Below are positions 31,837 through 36,328 of a DNA stretch of 36,328 nt, piece by piece (the first letter of the stretch is position 1; each line of letters opens with the position of its first letter). Both the position numbers and the translations under genes were made by a program. The notes below the pieces were generated by a model. That model was not told where the DNA came from, did not search any database, and worked only from the letters and a program-made list of their open reading frames with translations. Source of the DNA: Myxococcota bacterium (GTDB taxonomy: Bacteria > Myxococcota_A > UBA9160 > UBA4427); contig JAPYTP010000043.1 in the NCBI GenBank assembly GCA_029941885.1, positions 1 through 36,328 of the forward strand. The letters run 5' to 3'.

Positions 31837-32625
31837 GTGCTTCGTAACGATCCGTATCGTCGTCAGCACCGCGCCGGCGCTCGTCCTTCGTCGCGTTCGG
31901 GTCGATCGCGGAGCCCAGCCGGAGGCGCGTCTTCCGGTCGAAGTCGCCGACCCGGCGACCCATTCGTCCTCTACGTCGAGGGAGCCCGGGATCGCGAGAT
32001 CCTCGAATGTTGGGCCCGCCGGATGGAGCCAGGGATCGCTCGCTGCATCGAGCGCAATACGGTGATTCTCGGGGGGCGGCGTCCCGCGAGAGCGCTCGCG
32101 GATTTCCGCAAGCGGGGCGGAGCCGGTTCGGGGTTGCGGGGCCTGATCGTGCTCGACCGGGATCACCACGATCACCACGATCACCACGATCACCACAAGG
32201 AGGGGGGCGACGAGAATCCGCAAACGGCCTCGGGCGAGACCGGACTCGAGGTTTTCGTCTGGAGCCTCCGGCATATCGAGAGCTATCTGCTGGTTCCCGC
32301 GGCGCTCAGGCGCGTGTTGCGGGTGCCGCCCGATGATCTGCGGGTCGATCGCGTGCTCTCGAGCCAGATGGAGTGCGATGCCAGGGAGAATGGGTCGGAT
32401 TCCGGGTCGATCCACGCGAAGCGGATCCTGGGGGCAAGTGGGTCGCTTTCCGAGGCGCTGGGGACGGAGCTTCGAGTGGGCGAGATCGCTCGCGCGATGC
32501 GGGCGGACGAATTGCACGACGATGTGATCGCCCTCTTCGATCGGATCGCGGCGCTCTCCGGACTCGCTGCGGAAGGGCCCGAGGTGGTGATCCGCCCCCC
32601 GCGCCCCCCCGATTCGCGACCCTGA
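31837..32625 (+). CDS. TOPRIM-domain protein (OLD-nuclease-like) with Asp-His-His tract
   Basis: A 262-residue protein. Residues 1-40 are Arg/Ser/Gly-rich and probably disordered. Residues about 42-160 resemble the TOPRIM fold of OLD-type nucleases and DUF4435-like proteins: Glu48 in VLYVEGARDREIL, GLIVLDRDH with Asp107 and Asp109, and Glu148 in RHIESYLLVPAALRRVL. Directly after the Asp-x-Asp comes a tract of His-His-Asp repeats (109-120), encoded by a 9-bp tandem repeat. There is no ATPase domain, unlike full OLD proteins, and no adjacent partner gene. TOPRIM catalysis needs Mg2+ and cuts or joins nucleic acid; a nuclease role is inference. GTG 31837 is the only reasonable start; the N-terminal 40 residues could also be untranslated. 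Confidence 0.65.
   Translation: MLRNDPYRRQHRAGARPSSRSGRSRSPAGGASSGRSRRPGDPFVLYVEGARDREILECWARRMEPGIARCIERNTVILGGRRPARALADFRKRGGAGSGLRGLIVLDRDHHDHHDHHDHHKEGGDENPQTASGETGLEVFVWSLRHIESYLLVPAALRRVLRVPPDDLRVDRVLSSQMECDARENGSDSGSIHAKRILGASGSLSEALGTELRVGEIARAMRADELHDDVIALFDRIAALSGLAAEGPEVVIRPPRPPDSRP
32161..32196 (+). repeat. 9-bp tandem repeat, four copies
   Basis: GATCACCAC repeated four times without mismatch, in frame, encoding Asp-His-His units next to the TOPRIM Asp-x-Asp motif. Changes in copy number would alter tract length without shifting frame. Confidence 0.9.
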
Positions 32626-32684
32626 GAAGTCCGGTCGTGCCCCGAGCTTCTTTCTAGGCACCGCCAATCCGAAGGCGTGAGCCC

Positions 32685-33665
32685 TCAGGGGTCGAGAGCG
32701 TCGCGAAAGATCGGAGCTCGCACCGAATCCACCTGTGAGCGCGTTCGCCGCAGATCGGCGAAAAGCGCTATCGCTCGGTTCAGGAAGAGCACTCCGATGA
32801 GCACATGCATCATCAGGAACACGAGATTCGTCCAGAGGGCGAAGGCATAAAGAGTGGCTTCGTCCCCGTAGCCGTGGAAGACGCTGGCCCACACGATTTC
32901 CCGTGTTCCGAAGTTCCCGAAGGATGGCAGCATCATCATGAAATAGAGAACCGGGATTCCCGAGATCAGGGCGATCCAGTCGATCGGGTTGCCGAAAGCG
33001 CGGGTCGCCATGCCTTGGATAAAGACATCCGCCATCGCGAAGGCTGCGAAGACCCACAGATAGGGCAGCAGGTCGCGAAAATTGACGCGGCCTTCGAGCC
33101 AGTCCAGGCGTAGGAGCGCGTAGAGCCTGTCGACGGCTCCGAGCCAGCGAGCGACGGCGAAGCTTGCGACCAGGAGCCAGCCGACGGCAACGACGCCTGC
33201 GACTGCGGAGAACTGAACCTGGTCCCTTGGGACGAAGAAGAGCGCGACGGAGCCTTGGAGCAGCAGGATGAAAAAATGCGCGACGAAGGGCAACGTGGTG
33301 ACCGCTACGACGGATTGCAGAGGCGCGCGACAGAGCTGCCAGATTCCGAGAAAAAAGGCTGCGTCAGAAACGGAATTGTTCAACGCCCGTGCAAGCTCGG
33401 CGCCGCCCTTGACGGCAATGATCTGCCTACGCGGCACTGGCGCGAGAAAACGTCGAACCATCGAGGCCTGTACGAGACACCAGACGAGGAAGAACACGAT
33501 CTTGTCGAGGACGGTGATCGCTACGAAGAGCGGCATATTGGCTCGCTCCGTCGCCTCGGGAATCGCCTGCCAATCGATCGCGTAACCGAACACGTAGACG
33601 AGTGCCCCCCCGGAGATGACCAGGGGCAGAATGTGACGGGAGAGAACGTTCTTGACGCGTGACAC
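32685..33665 (-). CDS. UPF0104/LPG-synthase-type integral membrane protein
   Basis: A 326-residue protein with about eight hydrophobic helices, resembling the flippase-like membrane domain of lysylphosphatidylglycerol synthase (UPF0104). VKGGAELARALNNSVSDAAF at about 110-130 and GIPVLYFMMMLPSFGNFGTRE in the second half are consistent with that family. No soluble synthase domain is attached, so lipid aminoacylation is not implied; lipid or glycolipid transport is one idea. I start at the GTG at 33665 (VSRVKNVLSRHILPL), before the first helix; the open frame continues far upstream antisense to the Nfu and transpeptidase genes. It is convergent with the TOPRIM gene and divergent from the Nfu gene. 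Confidence 0.75.
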   Translation of the reverse strand: MSRVKNVLSRHILPLVISGGALVYVFGYAIDWQAIPEATERANMPLFVAITVLDKIVFFLVWCLVQASMVRRFLAPVPRRQIIAVKGGAELARALNNSVSDAAFFLGIWQLCRAPLQSVVAVTTLPFVAHFFILLLQGSVALFFVPRDQVQFSAVAGVVAVGWLLVASFAVARWLGAVDRLYALLRLDWLEGRVNFRDLLPYLWVFAAFAMADVFIQGMATRAFGNPIDWIALISGIPVLYFMMMLPSFGNFGTREIVWASVFHGYGDEATLYAFALWTNLVFLMMHVLIGVLFLNRAIALFADLRRTRSQVDSVRAPIFRDALDP

Positions 33666-33739
33666 GGCCGCGCAGCATAGCCGGAAAGCGAGCGGGATTC
33701 GCGCCGGCGACGGGAGATCGTTCGTGATGTGGAGTGGTC

Positions 33740-33769
33740 TTGGCCAAGGAGTGGAGTCCGTTCTATCTT
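33740..33769 (+). promoter_or_regulatory. Possible promoter of the Nfu gene
   Basis: TTGGCC, 18-base spacer, TATCTT. The -10-like box ends seven bases before the ATG at 33777, which lacks a Shine-Dalgarno, so the message may be leaderless. The -35 is weak. Confidence 0.25.
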
Positions 33770-33776
33770 TAATCCC

Positions 33777-34373
33777 ATGGACCTTGGATTTCGGATGCAC
33801 GCCGAGCGGACACCCAATCCGAACAGCATCAAGTGGGTTCTCGGCCAGGTGGTTGCGGACATCGTGTCTTCGGCGTCGTTTCCCCTGCACCCGGATCCTC
33901 TTCGTGGGGACGCGTCGGCTGATGGGCGGGTGACGCTCGACGTGTCGCCGCTCGCGGCTCCGATCCTTGAGATCGAGGGGGTCGAAGGTGTCTTTCTCGG
34001 CCCGAACTTCGTCACTGTTACGAAGGCCGAGAGTTCGGAATGGACGGAGCTCGCGGCGCCGATCGTGGAGGCAATCAAGGCCTGGGCCAAGAGCGGCGAA
34101 TCGGCCTTCGGTCCGAGCTTCGAACCCCCGGAAACGGCAGAGGACGATGAGATCGTCGCGCGGATCCGGACCATTCTCGAGCGGGATGTCCGACCCTACG
34201 TCGAGCAGGACGGAGGAGAGATCAGCTTTGCGGGCTATCGCGACGGCGTGGTCGAGGTTCTCTTGCAAGGTGCCTGCGCCGGCTGCCCCAGCTCGTCGAT
34301 CACGCTCAAGATGGGGATCGAAGCACGGCTCAAAGAAGAAATCCCCGAGGTCAGATCCGTCGTTGCGCTCTAG
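33777..34373 (+). CDS. Nfu-type iron-sulfur cluster carrier
   Basis: A 198-residue protein with the two-domain Nfu1 layout. An N-terminal Nfu_N domain ([13 protein letters not shown], then [15 protein letters not shown]) occupies about residues 9-95. A linker leads to a NifU-like C-domain from about 120 ([22 protein letters not shown]) with the cluster-binding pair Cys167 and Cys170 in [10 protein letters not shown]. It hands 4Fe-4S clusters to client apoproteins in the cytoplasm. Likely clients in this window include aconitase, AOR and the RNA methyltransferase, by inference only. The start may be the ATG at 33777 or the ATG at 33795, which gives [11 protein letters not shown]. No SUF or ISC genes are adjacent. 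Confidence 0.92.
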   Translation: MDLGFRMHAERTPNPNSIKWVLGQVVADIVSSASFPLHPDPLRGDASADGRVTLDVSPLAAPILEIEGVEGVFLGPNFVTVTKAESSEWTELAAPIVEAIKAWAKSGESAFGPSFEPPETAEDDEIVARIRTILERDVRPYVEQDGGEISFAGYRDGVVEVLLQGACAGCPSSSITLKMGIEARLKEEIPEVRSVVAL

Positions 34374-34425
34374 AGTTCCGCTCATCTTTGGCCGCGCAAG
34401 CCGATTCGGCCCGCGCCGTCCGTTC

Positions 34426-35895
34426 ATGGGCAGGGGCTTCCGACGGCTCCTTGGACGGCGCAATCGGTGGCGCGGCGGCGCTTGGCTGACCGGGCGGGGT
34501 CGCGTGATCCTGCTTGGATCGGTCTTTCTCTTCCTGGGCGTGGGCTGGATTGGCAAGGCGGCCTGGTATGCGTGGAAGGAAAGAGCTCCCGTCTCCCTGC
34601 TGGCGGTCTCGGCGGCGGCGGCGCCCGAGGAAATCGACTTCGATCTCCGGCTCGACCCGCCGCTGACCCGTGAGCGCTTCGGAATCGCGCGAACCCGGGC
34701 CGCGGAGTTCGACCCTTCGGCCGTTCCGCGTCTGGTCGAGTGGGTAGACGCAGCGGGTCGAACTCCGAGCGTGCCCCCGCTTTCCGACCTGTCCGAGATT
34801 CGCAAATTGACGGGTGCCTTTCGGATCGAATACAGCCTCGACGAAGAGTTGACCGAGGACGTTTTCGAGATTCTGAGAAAGGGCCGGGTCGGAAGGGGCC
34901 ATGTCATCGTTCTCGATCCCAGAAGCGGTCGCCTACTTGCCTATGTGTCGACCGACCGTGAGGCATTTCCTCCGGAGAGGGCCTATCCGGCGGCATCGAT
35001 CGTGAAGATCCTGACTGCGGCCGCGTTGCTCGAGGAGTCACGGGGCCGCGGCGAAACCACGTGTATCTATCGGGGAAACAAGTACCGCCTGAACCGTCGC
35101 CGGCTTGCGCGTCCGAACAGTGGACGCGAGTCGACCCTCGCAGACGCGCTGGCGACCTCCAATAATCAATGTTTCTCTCAGTGGGCGCTGGATGTCCTCG
35201 GAGAGGAAAAGCTTGCGAAAACCTTCGAGCGCTTTGGCTGGCTCTCGCCCCCGGCGCCGGGGCACGACGCGGGTCGTGTCGAGCGCGTCGAGACGAAACT
35301 CGATCTCGGTCGCCTCGGAAGTGGCCTGGATGGCGTCAGGGTGACGCCGCTTCACGTGGCGTCCCTCACTTCGATCTTGACGACCGGTGAGTGGGTCGAG
35401 CCGTGGTGGGTCGACCGAATCGTCGATGAGCGGGGTCGGTCGCTCGAAATGCCAGAACGAAGAGCGACCCGGCGCGTGCTGAGCGATGGACAGGCGGCGG
35501 AGTTGCGATCGATGCTGGTCGGGACGACGACGCGGGGAACGGCGAAGAGTGCATTTCGAGATCGTCATGGGAATCCGCTCCTCGGAGACATCCAGGTCGC
35601 CGGAAAGACCGGGAATCTGACCGGGCGAGATCCCCTTGGCCGATATGAGTGGTTTGTGGGCCTCGCGCCGGCCGAGAATCCCGCGATTGCCGTCGTCGTG
35701 CTCCAACTCCAGAGCAACCTCTGGTGGTCGAAATCCAGTGAACTCGCCGCTCGGGTTCTCGAGAACGTCTTCTGCGACCGATCGGGCTGCAGGCCCGACC
35801 GTGCGCATCGTTTCACGGGAGATCTAGGCGATCTAACCACGCCCCTCCTGATTTCGAACATCGAACGGCCCCTGCCCGTGTCACGAGTCGAATAG
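34426..35895 (+). CDS. Penicillin-binding transpeptidase-domain protein
   Basis: A 489-residue membrane-anchored cell-wall enzyme. One N-terminal helix spans about residues 26-47, so the rest is periplasmic. A dimerisation/linker region follows to about 155. The transpeptidase domain carries all three penicilloyl-serine motifs: Ser191-Ile-Val-Lys194 (AASIVKIL), Ser245-Asn-Asn247 and Lys394-Thr-Gly396 (AGKTGNL). It should cross-link peptidoglycan stem peptides, and has no glycosyltransferase domain. The open frame runs upstream to 33967 inside the Nfu gene; the ATG at 34426, 52 bases after the Nfu stop, puts a basic segment before the helix and is preferred. No FtsW/RodA partner is adjacent, so a shape or division role cannot be assigned. 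Confidence 0.87.
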   Translation: MGRGFRRLLGRRNRWRGGAWLTGRGRVILLGSVFLFLGVGWIGKAAWYAWKERAPVSLLAVSAAAAPEEIDFDLRLDPPLTRERFGIARTRAAEFDPSAVPRLVEWVDAAGRTPSVPPLSDLSEIRKLTGAFRIEYSLDEELTEDVFEILRKGRVGRGHVIVLDPRSGRLLAYVSTDREAFPPERAYPAASIVKILTAAALLEESRGRGETTCIYRGNKYRLNRRRLARPNSGRESTLADALATSNNQCFSQWALDVLGEEKLAKTFERFGWLSPPAPGHDAGRVERVETKLDLGRLGSGLDGVRVTPLHVASLTSILTTGEWVEPWWVDRIVDERGRSLEMPERRATRRVLSDGQAAELRSMLVGTTTRGTAKSAFRDRHGNPLLGDIQVAGKTGNLTGRDPLGRYEWFVGLAPAENPAIAVVVLQLQSNLWWSKSSELAARVLENVFCDRSGCRPDRAHRFTGDLGDLTTPLLISNIERPLPVSRVE

Positions 35896-36170
35896 ACAGC
35901 GAATTCCAGAGGGCGTCCCTCGTGCCGACGCCGAGCCGAACGACTCGCTATACTCTTTACTCCTCGCCCGTGTTTGATCCGATCTCTAGCGCCGAAACCC
36001 GCAGCTACAGTCCATGCGGCTACGGACGAATGGGCTCGATTCGATCGGACGTCGTTGGGTGAGGTCGATGGGTGAGATCGAGATCTTGATGCGGTTGCGC
36101 GCTCGCTGGATCCCCAGTCGGGAACTGATCGGGTGAGAACGAAGCCGAAGAGCTTCGAGGGGGCGGGCGA

Positions 36171-36328
36171 TTGAGTGATTCTGGTCAAACCGGTGGGGCG
36201 GGGAGAGGGCGTGGCGCGAGTGCGTCATCGGCGTCCGCGACTTCGTCTGCAGCCTCCCAGAAGCTCGAGCCCACGGATCGTCCGGGCGCTTCCGGGCATC
36301 GTTTCGGCCCCGACCTCACTTGCTCCGA
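36171..36328 (+). CDS. Possible start of a gene continuing past the window
   Basis: A TTG at 36171 with the G-rich GAGGGGGCGGG just before it opens a frame to the window edge. The first 35 codons are Ser/Ala/Gly-rich and probably disordered (SDSGQTGGAGRGRGASASS); the last visible residues are GHRFGPDLTCS, which could lead into a Cys-containing domain. I do not recognise the family. The frame of the GTG at 36175 is also open but Arg/Pro-rich and looks non-coding. About 275 bases between the transpeptidase and this start hold no other gene that I can see. Confidence 0.4.
   Translation, partial: MSDSGQTGGAGRGRGASASSASATSSAASQKLEPTDRPGASGHRFGPDLTCS

Noticed and set aside
32161-32196. CRISPR-like or DHH-phosphoesterase signature
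   Set aside because: The repeat is a 9-bp unit without spacers, and the Asp-His-His tract is low-complexity, not a DHH-domain motif in context.
33666-34907. Long N-terminal extension of the UPF0104-like protein
   Set aside because: Antisense to the Nfu and transpeptidase genes; the membrane domain starts naturally at the GTG at 33665.
1-36328. tRNA, rRNA, IS element, prophage or CRISPR
   Set aside because: Looked for cloverleaf motifs, transposase/integrase motifs, terminal repeats and spaced repeats; none seen by eye. A tRNAscan or ISfinder run would be decisive.

Overview
The window reads as chromosomal, high-GC DNA from a free-living Gram-negative bacterium. Almost every gene prefers G/C-ending codons, GTG and TTG starts are common, and there are periplasmic, lipoprotein-like and penicillin-binding proteins. 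The mitochondrial-type aconitase, a kinase of the ecdysteroid/aminoglycoside type and the tungsten-type aldehyde oxidoreductase locus would fit an uncultured Myxococcota or other deltaproteobacterial-like lineage. That placement is inference from gene style only. I saw no tRNA, rRNA, insertion sequence, prophage, integrase or CRISPR array.

Layout. 0.35-2.1 kb: a DMT-type transporter and a decayed M20 peptidase gene. 2.3-4.6 kb: aconitase. 4.6-8.0 kb: a TVP38/DedA-like membrane protein divergent from a diacylglycerol-kinase-like gene, which overlaps a queuosine-salvage (Qng1/DUF2419) gene; then a small YraQ-like permease. 8.0-9.3 kb (minus): a periplasmic fusion of a PheC-like cyclohexadienyl dehydratase to a gamma-class chorismate mutase. 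9.8-11.5 kb: a cold-shock-domain protein with an extra N-terminal domain, and a phosphotransferase-like kinase. 11.5-14.6 kb: glutamine-dependent NAD synthase, an alpha/beta hydrolase and a MaoC dehydratase. 14.8-18.1 kb: a membrane-anchored aldo/keto reductase with two C-terminal 4Fe-4S motifs, then pterin carbinolamine dehydratase and a DHH phosphoesterase (minus). 18.4-20.2 kb: an FAH-family enzyme and an ApaH-like phosphatase. 20.4-25.9 kb: MoaD-like carrier, aldehyde:ferredoxin oxidoreductase, MoeA and MoeA-PBP, a coherent molybdenum/tungsten cofactor locus. 26.0-28.1 kb: a PAS-GGDEF-EAL gene broken by several lesions. 28.3-30.8 kb: a CorC/HlyC-type CBS protein and an RlmD/TrmA-type RNA methyltransferase. 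30.9-36.3 kb: a LuxR-type response regulator, a TOPRIM protein with a (Asp-His-His)n tract, a UPF0104-like membrane protein, an Nfu-type Fe-S carrier, a transpeptidase and the start of one more gene.

How genes work together. The clearest functional unit is 20.4-25.9 kb, where the enzyme (AOR) sits with a sulfur carrier and two metal-insertion proteins, punctuated by strong RNA hairpins. Several Fe-S users (aconitase, AOR, the ferredoxin-tailed reductase, the rRNA methyltransferase) share the window with an Nfu carrier, but not in one operon. The most unusual observations are the PheC-chorismate mutase fusion, the membrane reductase with Tat-like segment and ferredoxin tail, the TOPRIM protein with an in-frame 9-bp repeat, and two large regulatory or hydrolytic genes that have lost catalytic parts by internal deletion, frameshift and nonsense change. 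I found no defence island or other clearly new multigene system.
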